Of a stretch of 64,000 nt of DNA, positions 1-11,638 are shown one piece after another. The stretch covers positions 621,501 to 685,500 of the forward strand of contig NZ_CP060719.1 in the NCBI RefSeq assembly GCF_014396975.1, given 5' to 3'. Numbering within the stretch: the stretch's first letter is position 1; every line of letters begins with the position of its first letter. The notes under the pieces are model-generated. The model saw only the letters and a list, made by a program, of their open reading frames with translations, made no database searches and was not told the origin of the DNA. The position numbers and the translations under genes were made by a program. The DNA comes from Thermomonas carbonis. Its GTDB lineage: Bacteria; Pseudomonadota; Gammaproteobacteria; Xanthomonadales; Xanthomonadaceae.

Positions 1-1
1 A

Positions 2-949
2 CAGAAACTGCGTGGCCACAGAAGGAATGTCGAGATATCGGGAATGTTCGGCGGGTCCGGTGCGTTCTTGGACGCCGAAGCCAATGTCTTCGATGCACTC
101 GTGGTGGACGAAGCGCACCGCCTGAACGAGAAGAGCGGTTTGTACGGCAATCTCGGCGAGAACCAGATCAAGGAACTGATCGCCTCGGCGAAATGCACGA
201 TCCTGTTCGCCGATGACGACCAGATGGTGACCTTGGCGGACATCGGCCATTCGACTGACCTCGAAAAGTGGGCAAGCCGCATGGGTGCCGATGTCACCCA
301 CCTCGAGTTGGCGTCCCAGTTCCGTTGTGCTGGCTCGGATGGCTACCTTGCCTGGCTGGACGATGTCCTTGGGGTCCGCGAGACCGCGAACCCGAGTCTT
401 GATCCAGGCGGTTACGACTTCCGTGTCGTGGATAGCCCTGCCGAGTTGGACCGCCTCATCCGCGAGCGTAACGAGGACAACAAGTCCCGCCTGGTCGCGG
501 GTTATTGCTGGGATTGGAAGAGCAAGCGCAATCCGGATGCTTATGACATCGTGCTTTCTGAATCGGGCTTCCGTAGGCAATGGAATCTGGGAAGCGATGG
601 GAGTCTATGGATCACCGCTCCGAATTCGATCGAACAAGTTGGTTGCATCCATACCTGCCAGGGCCTCGAGCTTGACTATGTCGGCGTGATCATTGGGCCT
701 GACTTCGCGATCACGAATGGCGCATTGACGACGAATCCGTCTGGCCGCTCGAAAATGGATCGTTCCATCCGCGGCTGGAAGACCCTGATGAAGCGCGATC
801 CGGTCGGTACCAGCGAACGACTCGACCGCATCATACGCAACACCTATCGCACCCTGATGACGCGAGGAATGAAGGGTTGTTACGTCTATTGCACGGATCC
901 TGCGGTCGCAGATTTCCTCAGGCAACGGATGAGAACCCTCGATCGATGA
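2..949 (+). CDS. DUF2075-family P-loop helicase/ATPase, C-terminal part (5' end outside window)
   Basis: The reading frame is open to the left window edge, so the start and the Walker A loop are missing; 315 residues are visible. Seen: a Walker B box VVDEAHR at about visible residue 34, then ILFADDDQ, an LASQFRC motif, and a late HTCQGLELDYVGVIIG stretch resembling the last helicase motif of superfamily 1 enzymes. Together these match the DUF2075 (Schlafen group 3-like) family, whose members are nucleic-acid-dependent ATPases of uncertain role, sometimes fused to GIY-YIG nucleases or found in defence loci. The gene ends 38 bases before the acyltransferase gene on the same strand. No partner gene is visible, so a defence role cannot be judged from here. 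Confidence 0.75.
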   Translation, partial: QKLRGHRRNVEISGMFGGSGAFLDAEANVFDALVVDEAHRLNEKSGLYGNLGENQIKELIASAKCTILFADDDQMVTLADIGHSTDLEKWASRMGADVTHLELASQFRCAGSDGYLAWLDDVLGVRETANPSLDPGGYDFRVVDSPAELDRLIRERNEDNKSRLVAGYCWDWKSKRNPDAYDIVLSESGFRRQWNLGSDGSLWITAPNSIEQVGCIHTCQGLELDYVGVIIGPDFAITNGALTTNPSGRSKMDRSIRGWKTLMKRDPVGTSERLDRIIRNTYRTLMTRGMKGCYVYCTDPAVADFLRQRMRTLDR

Positions 950-987
950 GCGGCCTCCGCTAGACTCCGCAAAACCTCGGGGGACGC

Positions 988-2916
988 ATGTCCGGCCACA
1001 GCCAGTTCGACCTGCTCAAGCAGCGCCGCTTCCTGCCGTACTTCACGGTGCAGGCGCTGGGCGCGTTCAACGACAACGTGTTCCGGCAGGCGATCATCGG
1101 CCTGCTTGGGGTGATGGCGGCGGCCGGATTGCTGGACGAGACCACGCGCGGCACTTACACGCAGCTGGCGCCGGCGGTGTTCATCCTGCCGTACTTCCTG
1201 TTTTCCTCGATCGCCGGGCAGTTCGCGGAGCGCACCGAGAAATCGAAACTGATCCGCATCACCACCGCGATGGAGATCGCGATCATGTCGCTGGCGGCGG
1301 TGGGCTTCCTGCTGCAGAACATGGTGGTGCTGCTGGTCGCGCTGTTCGCCACCGGCGTGCAGTCCACGCTGTTCGGGCCGGTGAAATATTCCATCTTGCC
1401 CTCGGTGCTGAAGCCGGAGGAACTGACCGGCGGCAATGGCCTGGTGGAGATGGGCACCAGCATCGCGGTGTTGCTGGGCATGCTGTTCGGCGGGCTGATC
1501 TTCACCGTGGCGGGGCCAGAGCACGGGCCGATGGCGGCGGCGATCGCGGTGATCCTGCTGGCGATCGCCGGCAACCTGTTGAGCCGGGCGATCCCAGCAG
1601 TACCCGCGCCGGCACCTGACCTGAAGATCCAGTGGAACCCGATCCCGGAATCCATCGCGATCCTCAAGCTCGCGCGCAAGCAACTGGCGGTGCGCAATTC
1701 GATCCTGGGCGTGAGCTGGTTCTGGTTCACCGGCACCGTGCTGACCGGCAACCTGCCGGTGTATGCGGAGACCCACCTGGGCGGCACGCCGACCTTGTAC
1801 GTATTCGCGCTGGCGGTGTTCTCGATCGGCGTGGGCGTGGGCTCGCTGCTGTGCGAAAAACTCTCCGCGCGCACGGTGGAGATCGGCCTGGTGCCGCTGG
1901 GCGCGATCGGCATGAGCGCCTGCATCGTGCACCTGGCGCTGGCACCGGCGATCGCGGCGAAGGGCCTGGACGTCAGCGGCTTCATCTCGCAGCCCGGCGC
2001 GTGGCGCGTCGTGCTGGACCTGGCCGGGATCGGCCTGTTCTCCGGATTCTTCGTGGTGCCGCTGTTCGCGCTGATCCAGAGCCGCAGCCCGCGCGAGGAA
2101 CTGTCGCGCGTCATCGCCGGCATGAATATCCAGAACGCGGTGTTCATCGTCGCCGCGGCGTTGGGCGGCGTGGCGCTGCAGCAGTTCCTGGGCTGGAGCA
2201 TCCCGCAGGTGTTCCTGGCGCTCGGCATCGCCAGCATCCTGGTAGCCGCGTGGATCTTCAGCATCGTCCCCGAGTTCCTGATGCGCTTCCTCAGCTGGCT
2301 GCTGGTGCGCGGCCTGTACCGTCTCAAGCTGCATGGCATCGAGAAGAACGTGCCCGACGAAGGCGCAGCGCTGCTGGTCTGCAACCACGTGAGTTTCATG
2401 GACGCGCTGGTGCTGGCGGCGAGCATCCCGCGGCCGGTGCGCTTCGTCATGTACTACAAGATCTTCAACATTCCGGTGATGCGCTGGATCTTCAAGACCG
2501 CGAAGGCGATCCCGATCGCCGGTGCGCGCGAGAACCCGGAGCTGATGCAGCGCGCGTTCGACGAGGTCGATGCCGTGCTGGCCGAGGGCGAACTGGTCTG
2601 CATCTTTCCCGAGGGCGCGCTGACCAAGGACGGCAACATCGCGCCGTTCAAGTCCGGTGTGGAACGTATCCTCCAGCGCGCCGCCGCACGCGGCCAGGTC
2701 GTCCAGGTGGTGCCGATGGCCCTGCGCAACATGTGGGGCAGCATGTGGAGCCGCCGCGCCAACGCGAAGAAAGGCAGCGCGCTGGATCGCATGCGGGTGC
2801 CGCGGCGCTTGCGTGCGCATGTCGATGTCGTGGCCGGCGAGCCGGTGGATGGCGGCATCGCCACGGCGGAATTGCTGGAGGCGAAGGTGCGCGAATTGCG
2901 CGGGGATGCGGCCTAG
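988..2916 (+). CDS. MFS lysophospholipid transporter fused to PlsC-type acyltransferase
   Basis: A 642-residue inner-membrane fusion. Residues about 1-430 are a 12-helix MFS transporter starting FLPYFTVQALGAFNDNVFRQ, a signature of the LplT lysophospholipid flippase family. Residues about 450-640 are a 1-acyl-glycerophosphate acyltransferase with the H(X)4D box NHVSFMD and the second motif FPEGALTKDG. In enterobacteria LplT and Aas are separate proteins, and Aas also has an acyl-ACP synthetase domain, which is absent here. Expected role: import of lysophospholipid to the cytoplasmic leaflet and re-acylation, that is, membrane phospholipid repair. It starts at an ATG shortly after a GGGGGA sequence. 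Its 3' end overlaps the 3' end of the convergent ampE gene by 4 bases. Confidence 0.85.
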   Translation: MSGHSQFDLLKQRRFLPYFTVQALGAFNDNVFRQAIIGLLGVMAAAGLLDETTRGTYTQLAPAVFILPYFLFSSIAGQFAERTEKSKLIRITTAMEIAIMSLAAVGFLLQNMVVLLVALFATGVQSTLFGPVKYSILPSVLKPEELTGGNGLVEMGTSIAVLLGMLFGGLIFTVAGPEHGPMAAAIAVILLAIAGNLLSRAIPAVPAPAPDLKIQWNPIPESIAILKLARKQLAVRNSILGVSWFWFTGTVLTGNLPVYAETHLGGTPTLYVFALAVFSIGVGVGSLLCEKLSARTVEIGLVPLGAIGMSACIVHLALAPAIAAKGLDVSGFISQPGAWRVVLDLAGIGLFSGFFVVPLFALIQSRSPREELSRVIAGMNIQNAVFIVAAALGGVALQQFLGWSIPQVFLALGIASILVAAWIFSIVPEFLMRFLSWLLVRGLYRLKLHGIEKNVPDEGAALLVCNHVSFMDALVLAASIPRPVRFVMYYKIFNIPVMRWIFKTAKAIPIAGARENPELMQRAFDEVDAVLAEGELVCIFPEGALTKDGNIAPFKSGVERILQRAAARGQVVQVVPMALRNMWGSMWSRRANAKKGSALDRMRVPRRLRAHVDVVAGEPVDGGIATAELLEAKVRELRGDAA

Positions 2917-3815
2917 CTCACCCAGCCCGCCACCACGAACAGCGCGATCACCGCCAGCCACAGCACCAGCACGCGCCAGGCGAGGTTCATTGCGTCGCGC
3001 AGTTCCGGCAGTTCGCCGAAGACTTCGGCGAGTGCGGTTGAAGGCGAGATGCCGGACTCGGCGTAGTCGGCGACTTCATCGGCGATCTCGCTGCGCACGC
3101 TGGCGCGGGCCGCATTCGGCAGCAGGCGGCTGTCCAGGCCGAAGGCGTTTTCCTCGCGCCATGCCGAGAGCACGCTGTCGAAATTGCCGACCAGCGCCAG
3201 CGCCAGGGCGATCAACTGGGTGACCGGCCACTCCAGCAGCGACAACCACAGGCGTGCGCCTTGCAGCGTGTCCTGCGGTAGTGCGTCCGCGTCCTGTTCG
3301 GCGGCGAGCACGCTCAGGCGATACAGCAGCGCGCCGAACGGACCCAGCACGCAGAACCAGAACAGCACGCCGAACCAGCGACGCTGCGCATTGCGGAACA
3401 CGGCCTCGACCAACGATGCACCATCGAGCGATGCGTCGACGCCGGGCGGATACAGGCGTGCCGCGGCAGCGCGGCGCGATGCGGCATCGGGTGCGTCGAG
3501 AATCGCGGCGACATCGAGATCGAGATCGCGCGGCCCCCAGCACCAGAACAACACCACGATATCGAACAACAGGCCGACGAAGCCCCATAGCGGCTGGTCC
3601 AGCGCAACCTGCAGCAGGCCGGCAACCAGCAACGGCACCACCAGCGCCAGCGCGATGCCCCAGCGACTGCGCCACACGCTGTCTTCAGGGAATTGCGCGT
3701 TGAGCCATTGCAGCCAGCTGCGATACCAGCCGAACTGACGCAGGCCATTGGCGATGCCGGGTGCGAGGTGGCCGATGGCCAGCGCGATGATGACGGCGAG
3801 CAGCGTGGCGGACAT
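2913..3815 (-). CDS. ampE: AmpE-like membrane regulatory protein
   Basis: A 300-residue multi-pass membrane protein. The N-terminal helix starts LLAVIIALAIGHLAP, a double helix pair lies at about residues 50-95 (ALALVVPLLVAGLL, WGFVGLLFDIVVLFWCWG), and the conserved GPFGALLYRL loop of AmpE sits near residue 160. A final helix, VLVLWLAVIALFVVAGW, closes the protein. AmpE is an inner-membrane protein first described beside AmpD in beta-lactamase induction; in many gammaproteobacteria without AmpC its job is unclear. No ampD lies next to it here. It converges on the MFS/acyltransferase gene and lies 20 bases downstream of nudC on the same strand. Confidence 0.8.
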   Translation of the reverse strand: MSATLLAVIIALAIGHLAPGIANGLRQFGWYRSWLQWLNAQFPEDSVWRSRWGIALALVVPLLVAGLLQVALDQPLWGFVGLLFDIVVLFWCWGPRDLDLDVAAILDAPDAASRRAAAARLYPPGVDASLDGASLVEAVFRNAQRRWFGVLFWFCVLGPFGALLYRLSVLAAEQDADALPQDTLQGARLWLSLLEWPVTQLIALALALVGNFDSVLSAWREENAFGLDSRLLPNAARASVRSEIADEVADYAESGISPSTALAEVFGELPELRDAMNLAWRVLVLWLAVIALFVVAGWVS

Positions 3816-3835
3816 CGCCCGATTCTACTGCGCGT

Positions 3836-4786
3836 CTATTGCGCGCCGCGCGCATCGTGCTCCGCCAGCCACGCACGGATCACATGACGCGCGATCGAGA
3901 TCGGCGACGACAAGACGATGCCCTCGCCTTCCGCATCGGCGGTCGCCCAGTCGTTGGCCAGACCGGCGCGGATCTCGTCGGCATCGAACCAGCGTGCGGC
4001 TTCGAGTTCCTCGGTGGCGATCGGCGCATCGGGCTCGGCATCGGCGATGAAGCCCAGCATCAGCGAACTCGGGAACGGCCACGGTTGCGATGCGACGTAG
4101 CGCGCGGTATGTGCATGCACGCGCACGCCGGTTTCCTCGCGCACTTCACGCACCACGGTCTGCTCCAGGGTCTCGCCCGGCTCGACGAAGCCGGCGACCA
4201 CCGACCAGCGCCGTGGCGGCCAGCTCGCCTGGCGACCCAGCAGCAAGCGCTCGCCATCGGTGACAGCAACGATCACCGCCTGGTCGGTGCGCGGGTAGTG
4301 CTCGCTCTTGCAGGCATCGCACACACCGAGCCAGCCCGCGCGCACGAACCGCAGGGTGCCGCCGCAGGCACTGCAGTGGCAATGCCGCTGGTGCCAGTGC
4401 TGCAGCGCCCGTGCTTGCGCGAACAACGTGGCCTGCCAGGCCGGCCAATGCGCGGCGGCGCGGCGCAGGTCGATGCGTTCCGGCGCGGATGCATCGAGTG
4501 TTGCCGCGCCGGCGAAGAACCAGGCTTGGCCTTCGCGCAAGCCGAGGAAGGTCATCGTGCCGGGGCCATTGCCGACCGTGGCGGCATCCAGCGCCAACAA
4601 GCGACGCTCGGCATCGGCGAAGGCGCGACCATCGGCATCAAGGGCGATGATCCGCGCGTTCGGCCACAACGCATGCAGCGCGTCGGGATCGCCGCGCAGG
4701 TGGTCGGCGCGATCAAGCGCGCCATCGACGAAGGAAAATGAAGAAAAGGCAGTCAGAGTCACTTTTCCTGCCCACGGGACCGGCAC
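3836..4786 (-). CDS. nudC: NAD(+)/NADH pyrophosphatase NudC
   Basis: Up to 316 residues. The NudC signature is complete: a zinc ribbon with CSAC and CDAC pairs at about residues 130-155, the Nudix box beginning GFVEPGETLEQTVVREV and ending REETGV, and the NudC-specific SQPWPFPSS motif that selects NAD(H) and NAD-capped RNA 5' ends. It hydrolyses NAD(H) to NMN(H) and AMP and removes NAD caps from RNA. The start is unsure: the longest frame begins at a GTG at 4786, another GTG is at 4762, and both lie inside a dispersed inverted repeat. The protein's natural beginning may be close to FSFVDGALDRADHLR, as in relatives, which would make it slightly shorter. Confidence 0.88.
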   Translation of the reverse strand: MPVPWAGKVTLTAFSSFSFVDGALDRADHLRGDPDALHALWPNARIIALDADGRAFADAERRLLALDAATVGNGPGTMTFLGLREGQAWFFAGAATLDASAPERIDLRRAAAHWPAWQATLFAQARALQHWHQRHCHCSACGGTLRFVRAGWLGVCDACKSEHYPRTDQAVIVAVTDGERLLLGRQASWPPRRWSVVAGFVEPGETLEQTVVREVREETGVRVHAHTARYVASQPWPFPSSLMLGFIADAEPDAPIATEELEAARWFDADEIRAGLANDWATADAEGEGIVLSSPISIARHVIRAWLAEHDARGAQ

Positions 4787-4820
4787 GCGGAGATCGCGTG
4801 GGAAAAATGACTCTGGCCCC
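4751..4820. repeat. Imperfect inverted repeat (AGAGTCACTTTTCC family)
   Basis: AGAGTCACTTTTCC at 4755-4768 pairs with GGAAAAATGACTCT at 4801-4814 (13 of 14), and the inner CCCACG/CGTGGG can extend the stem. It sits between erpA and nudC and covers the apparent nudC start. From memory, elements containing GTGACTCTGAC are common intergenic repeats in this bacterial group; only one copy is seen in this window. Confidence 0.6.
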
Positions 4821-4829
4821 CCTTTCTTC

Positions 4830-5207
4830 TCACACCGTGAAGCTGCTGCCGCAGCCGCAGGTCGTCTTCGCGTTCGGGTTGCGGATCACGAACTGCGCAC
4901 CGGTCAGCGACTCGGTGTAATCGACGGTGGCGTCCATCAGGTATTGCAGGCTGAGCGGATCGACCAGCAGGGTCACGCCGTCGGTGACGATCGGCAGGTC
5001 GTCCTCGTTCTGGCCTTCGTCGAACTCGAAACCGTACTGGAAGCCGGAACAACCGCCGCCCTGGATGTAGACCCGCAGCTTGAGCGCGGCGTTGCCCTCT
5101 TCGGCAATCAGTTCGCGCACCTTGGCCGCAGCGGCTGCGGTGAACTGCAACGGCACGGGTGGCGGGGCCAGGTCGGCGATCGTGGGCAAGGCGTGGGTCT
5201 GTTCCAT
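4830..5207 (-). CDS. erpA: Iron-sulfur cluster insertion protein ErpA
   Basis: A 125-residue A-type Fe-S carrier. The three cluster ligands are present: Cys53 in [11 protein letters not shown], and Cys117 and Cys119 in TTCGCGSSF. ErpA receives [2Fe-2S]/[4Fe-4S] clusters from the Isc or Suf machinery and hands them to apo-proteins such as the IspG/IspH enzymes. The start at MEQTHALP was chosen because upstream residues in the open frame are low-complexity Arg/Gly/Ala sequence with no family resemblance, while 125 residues is close to the usual length. The DUF6776 gene lies 44 bases upstream in the same orientation. Confidence 0.92.
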   Translation of the reverse strand: MEQTHALPTIADLAPPPVPLQFTAAAAAKVRELIAEEGNAALKLRVYIQGGGCSGFQYGFEFDEGQNEDDLPIVTDGVTLLVDPLSLQYLMDATVDYTESLTGAQFVIRNPNAKTTCGCGSSFTV

Positions 5208-5251
5208 CCGCTCAGGATGGGGCGCGATGACGCGCGATTCAACCGTGGGGT

Positions 5252-5968
5252 TCAGTCGCCGACCGGCTTGGTGGCAGCGGCCGGTGCGGTCGCATCGCTC
5301 CAGGTCAGGCTCTGCTCCACCGGCGGCCCCGACGCCGGCACCAGCCGCACGATCAGGCGCACCGGCTTGACCCCGACCGGCAGCACGATGTCGCCCTCGA
5401 CCTGCTGGAAATACTTGAACGAATAGGCCACGCCCGGCGCGTCCTGCTGCTGGCGCAGTTCGCTCCATGGCAGCTTGCGCATGCGCCCGTCTTCGCTGGC
5501 TTCCACCGACAGCTGCAGGCGACCGGTGTTGACCGCGCCGCGGTTCAGGTTCTGGGTCAGGGTGGCGACGAAATGCCAGAGTTGGGGATCGCGCTGCGGC
5601 TCGAGCACCAGTTCGTGCAGGCTCAACCCGTGGCGCTGGGCGGTGGCGCCGACGAAGCGTTCGTAGAAGGCGATATCCGCACGCAGGCTGGCGATCTCTT
5701 CATCGCGCTCGGCCAGGGTGCCCTGCAGGTCGGCATTGGCCTGCCGGCTGATCTGGTCGGATCGCCCCAAGGTGGCGACCTGCTGTTCGAGCGCCTCGAT
5801 GCGGTCGCCTTGGTCGCGCAGGCGCTCGCCGGCATTGGCGGGCTGCGGACCGAAGCTGCGCCATGCGCCCCAACCACCGAACGCCACAGCGGCCAGCACC
5901 AGCAACAGCAGGGCCATGCGCGGATGGCCGTTATCGCGCTGGTGATGCGGGGCGTGAGGGGTCGACAT
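5252..5968 (-). CDS. DUF6776-family membrane-anchored protein
   Basis: A 238-residue protein with a short cytoplasmic N-terminus, one transmembrane helix (residues about 18-36, [19 protein letters not shown]), then a coiled-coil segment (about 48-103: [19 protein letters not shown] and onward) and a C-terminal beta-rich domain. The layout matches the DUF6776 family, conserved beside erpA in Xanthomonadaceae. Function is unknown; the topology suggests a periplasmic coiled coil tethered to the inner membrane. The start [10 protein letters not shown] is preferred over the longer frame, whose extra residues are proline/arginine-rich and unlike the family. Confidence 0.75.
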   Translation of the reverse strand: MSTPHAPHHQRDNGHPRMALLLLVLAAVAFGGWGAWRSFGPQPANAGERLRDQGDRIEALEQQVATLGRSDQISRQANADLQGTLAERDEEIASLRADIAFYERFVGATAQRHGLSLHELVLEPQRDPQLWHFVATLTQNLNRGAVNTGRLQLSVEASEDGRMRKLPWSELRQQQDAPGVAYSFKYFQQVEGDIVLPVGVKPVRLIVRLVPASGPPVEQSLTWSDATAPAAATKPVGD

Positions 5969-6051
5969 CCACTCGGTATCGCACCGCCACGGAGCCTGCG
6001 TCAAGCCGCAGCGCCGTATAGACTGCGGAGGAAGGCGCCACCGGGCGTCGC

Positions 6052-6651
6052 ATGGATCGCGGGATGGAGCTGGAACAATCGCACCTGTTCGCCATCGGCG
6101 TGCTGCTGGCCTGGCTGGCGGGCGTGCGCGTGTACCTGACCGTGTTCGGCGTGGGCCTGGCCGGCATGCTCGGCTGGCTGCAATTGCCGGATGCGCTGCA
6201 GGCCACGCAGTCGGCATGGGTGCTGGGGACGGCGGGCTCGTTGGCCGTCGCAGAATTCTTTGCCGACAAGATCCCCGGCGTGGATTCGATCTGGGACCTG
6301 CTGCATACCGTGCTGCGGGTGCCGGTGGGGGCGTTCCTGGCGGCCGCGGCGATGTCGCCCGATGGCGAACTCGGGGCCGGCATGCTGGCCACCGGTGCCG
6401 GCGTGGCGCTGACCAGCCACGTCATCAAGGCCGGCTCGCGCGCACTGCTCAACACATCGCCCGAACCGGTCAGCAACTGGACTGCGTCGGTGACCGAGGA
6501 CGCAGCGGTCGTTGGCGGCCTCGCCTTGGCCTTCACGCATCCGTGGCTGGCCTTGGCGCTCGTGGTCGCCATCAGCCTGCTGTTCGCGTTCTCCGTGTGG
6601 TGGTTGTGGCGCCGGCTGTTCCGCCGCGCACCGCGCCCGCAGGCCGCTTGA
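6052..6651 (+). CDS. DUF4126-family membrane protein
   Basis: A 199-residue polytopic protein. Helices are evident at LFAIGVLLAWLAGVRVYLTV, VPVGAFLAAAAM, LATGAGVALTSHVIKAGSRA and WLALALVVAISLLFAFSVWWLW. The ADKIPGVDSIWDLLHTVLR segment and the TSHVIKAGSRALLNTSPEPVSNW motif are characteristic of DUF4126 proteins, which are of unknown function. A second ATG at 6064 is an alternative start four codons in. It is divergent from the DUF6776 gene and 88 bases upstream of the response-regulator gene. Confidence 0.75.
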   Translation: MDRGMELEQSHLFAIGVLLAWLAGVRVYLTVFGVGLAGMLGWLQLPDALQATQSAWVLGTAGSLAVAEFFADKIPGVDSIWDLLHTVLRVPVGAFLAAAAMSPDGELGAGMLATGAGVALTSHVIKAGSRALLNTSPEPVSNWTASVTEDAAVVGGLALAFTHPWLALALVVAISLLFAFSVWWLWRRLFRRAPRPQAA

Positions 6652-6739
6652 GCACTCGCATGATGGCCTGCAACCACTGTCTTTCACGTCAGAATCGTTC
6701 GATGGACGCCGCTTGCAACGGTGTCTCCAGGGGGAATCC

Positions 6740-8439
6740 ATGACCATGTCCGCCGAACCGGCGACCACCGATACCGACAAGACCGATCCCTACCGGGTCG
6801 TGATCGTCGAGGATGACCGCAGCCAGGCGCTGTTCGCGGAAGCGATCCTGCGCGGTGCCGGCATGCTGGCCGAGGTCGTCTCGGCTCCCGAACGGCTGAT
6901 GGCCACGATGGAGCAGTTCGCGCCCGACCTGGTACTGATGGACCTGCACATGCCGGGCACCAGCGGCACCACTCTGACCGTGCAGATCCGCGAACATCCA
7001 CGCTTCGAACAGATCCCGGTGGTCTTCCTGACCGGCGACCAGGATCCGGAGCGCCAGTTGGAAGTGCTTGAGCTCGGTGCCGACGATTTCATCCTCAAGC
7101 CGGTGCGGCCGCGCCATCTCATCGCCGCGGTGCAGAGCCGCGTGCGCCGCTCGCGCGCCGCGCAGACCCGGCAGGTCCCGTCCGAGCCCGAACACCATCC
7201 GGTCACCGGCCTGTTCACCCGTCCGGTGTTGATGCAGAAACTCGGCGCCAGCATCCCGTCCACCACCGGCGGTGCGCTGCTGGTCGAGATGGGCAATGCC
7301 ATTGCCTTGCGCAACCGCTACGGCTACGCCGGCTTCGAATCGCTGATGAACGATGCCGGCCGCCTGCTGGGCACCATCGCCAAGGGCCAGTCCGCCGCGC
7401 GCCTGAGCGACAACGCCTTCCTGGTGCTGGCACCCGGCCTGCAAGCCAGCCAGCTCGATGCCTACGCGCGCACCCTGCGCGACGGCATCGGTTACCACGA
7501 TTTCCATGTCGAGCAGGAACCGCTGCGGCTGCGTTGCGCGATCGGCCACGCCGCGTTGTCGCATGGTTTTGCCGATGCCGGCGCGGTCCTGGCCGCGGCC
7601 GAGGACGCGGTGCGCAATGCACGCGAGCAGGTGATCGGCATCGCTGCCTACGTGCCACCGCCGGACCTCGCTCCGCCCACTGGCGGGATCGCCGATGCCC
7701 TGCGCGCCTCGCTGTCCGGCGAGGCCGAACTGATCCACCTGGCTTTCCAGCCGGTCGTCGCAGTCGCCGGCGGCGAAGACGCGCAGTTCCAGGTACTGGT
7801 GCGGATGCGCGATGCCCAGGGCGTGGAACAGATGGCACGCGATTTCCTGCCAGTGGCGGAAGCGTCCGGGCTGCTGCCCGCGCTGGATCGCTGGGTGATG
7901 GAGCGCTCGCTGGTGCTGCTGCAGAAGCGTCGCGCCGAGAGCAAGCCGATGCGCCTGTTCGTCTCGCAGTCGCCGCGCACGCTGGCGCAGGACGCCTACT
8001 CCGGCTGGCTGGTGCATGCGCTGGAGCAGGCGAGCGTGGAGGGTACGTCGCTGGTGTTGGATATCCGCCTGGACGACGCGCTGGTGCATTCGATGCTGCT
8101 GCGCCAGTTCTGCGAACGGATGGTGCCCGCCGGCGTGCAGTTCTGCCTGAGCCAGTACCGCCACAGTGCCGACGCCGACATGCTCCTGCAGCAATTGCCG
8201 CTGGGTTACCTGCGCCTGGCCGCCGATTTCGCCCGTCAGCCACTGCCGCCGGAACTGCGCGACGAGATGCGCGAAGTCATCGACCGCGCCCACCGATTGG
8301 GCCTGCAGGTGATCGGCCAGGCGGTGGAAGATCCGCAAGCGGCCGCCGCGCTATGGATGGGCGGCATCGATTTCATCCAGGGCAATCTGGTACAACGGGC
8401 TGAGCAGGCCCTCGACTTCGACTTCCAGCACGCAACCTT

Positions 8440-8443
<4 letters not shown>
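6740..8443 (+). CDS. Response regulator with degenerate GGDEF and EAL domains
   Basis: 567 residues. Residues about 18-135 are a CheY-like receiver with the acidic pair EDD, phospho-acceptor Asp68 in LVLMDLHMPG, and the conserved Lys in ILKPVRP. Residues about 150-300 resemble a GGDEF domain, but the signature is replaced by LSDNAF, so cyclase activity is unlikely. Residues about 315-560 resemble an EAL domain whose opening EVLxR is changed to QVLVR, which argues against phosphodiesterase activity. A c-di-GMP effector role, as in FimX-like proteins, is the best inference. The start follows AGGGGGAATCC. The last bases overlap the next gene's GTG (GTGA), so the receiver is probably the partner of that hybrid kinase. 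Confidence 0.85.
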
Positions 8444-10707
<2,264 letters not shown>

Positions 10708-10719
10708 CGCGCCGCGCAA

Positions 10720-11193
10720 TCAGCTCTTGTCGAGTTGCTGCGCCAGATAGTTGGCTTCGCCAATGCGCTCGATCAGCGACAACTGGGTCTCGATCCAGTC
10801 GACGTGCTCTTCCTCGGACACCAGGATGTCGGCGAACAGCTTGCGGCTGCCGTAGTCGTTGACGGTTTCGCAATGCGCAATCGCCTCGCGCAGCAACGGG
10901 ATCGCCTCGAGTTCCAGGGCCAGATCGGCGCGCAGGACTTCCAGCGGGTTCTCGCCGATGCGCAGGCGGCCCAGCGCCTGGAAGTTCGGCAGGCCGTCGA
11001 GGAACAGAATGCGCTCGGACAGCGTGTCCGCGTGCTTCATCTCGTCGATCGACTCGTGGTACTCGTGTTCGGCCAGTTCCTTCAGCCCCCAGTTCTTCAG
11101 CATCTTGGCGTGCAGGAAGTACTGGTTGATGGCGGTCAGCTCGTTGTAGAGCGCCTTGTTGAGGAATTCGATGACCTTGGCGTCGCCCTTCAT
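10720..11193 (-). CDS. bfr: Bacterioferritin
   Basis: 157 residues, the standard bacterioferritin length. All key residues are in place: heme ligand Met52, and ferroxidase-centre residues Glu18, Glu51, His54, Glu94, Glu127 and His130. It forms a 24-subunit, heme-containing shell that oxidises and stores iron. The neighbour 166 bases upstream on the same strand is bfd, the ferredoxin that releases this iron. Its 3' end converges with the hybrid kinase gene across a 12-base gap. Confidence 0.96.
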   Translation of the reverse strand: MKGDAKVIEFLNKALYNELTAINQYFLHAKMLKNWGLKELAEHEYHESIDEMKHADTLSERILFLDGLPNFQALGRLRIGENPLEVLRADLALELEAIPLLREAIAHCETVNDYGSRKLFADILVSEEEHVDWIETQLSLIERIGEANYLAQQLDKS

Positions 11194-11359
11194 GGCTGCA
11201 ATCCGTCTGCGTGGAGTGCGCGCAATTTAGCGCTTGCAGGCAGTCGATGACGGAACGCGAATCGTCCGCATCATGCCTCCCGTTGTTGCGGATCGGGTTG
11301 CCGCGGATACGGTCTTCTTGGATCCGTTGCTGCCGCACAACGCGCGGCGCAAGATTCGA

Positions 11360-11563
11360 TCAGGCGGCCTGCGCCAGCATCGGCAGCGGCAAGGCGCGAC
11401 GCGTGCGGTGTTCGTCGAGCAGATCGGTCGCCAGGCCGATGCAGGAGCCGCAGTTGGCACCGGCACCGGTGCGCATGGTCAATTCGGCGACCGAGGCACA
11501 GCCGGCATCCGCGGCATCGCGGACCTGCTGTTCGGTGACACCGTTGCAGATGCAGACGTACAT
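11360..11563 (-). CDS. bfd: Bacterioferritin-associated ferredoxin
   Basis: 67 residues with the complete Bfd [2Fe-2S] signature Cys4-X-Cys6-X31-Cys38-X2-Cys41 (MYVCICNGV and GANCGSCIG). Bfd docks on bacterioferritin and reduces the stored ferric core so that iron can be mobilised. The start MYVCIC was chosen over an upstream codon because Bfd proteins begin at this point. A weak Fur-box-like sequence lies about 40 bases upstream, as expected for an iron-starvation gene. Confidence 0.93.
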   Translation of the reverse strand: MYVCICNGVTEQQVRDAADAGCASVAELTMRTGAGANCGSCIGLATDLLDEHRTRRALPLPMLAQAA

Positions 11564-11604
11564 CGCACCACTCGCAAGATCGATGACGCGATTTGATCTC
11601 AAAC

Positions 11605-11623
11605 GCGAATGATTGTCAATCGT
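11605..11623 (-). promoter_or_regulatory. Possible Fur box upstream of bfd
   Basis: On the minus strand the sequence ACGATTGACAATCATTCGC matches the 19-bp Fur consensus at about 12 positions, with the AATCATT half intact. It sits 42 bases before the bfd start, where iron repression of bfd would be expected. The match is modest. Confidence 0.3.
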
Positions 11624-11638
11624 CGGAGCGGCGGGTAT

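Noticed and set aside
886..2961. 691-codon minus-strand frame over the MFS/acyltransferase gene
   Set aside because: Antisense shadow with biased composition and no domain, while the plus strand carries clear MFS and PlsC motifs.
6840..8338. Long minus-strand frame antisense to the GGDEF/EAL regulator
   Set aside because: Composition and lack of motifs mark it as a shadow of the coding strand.
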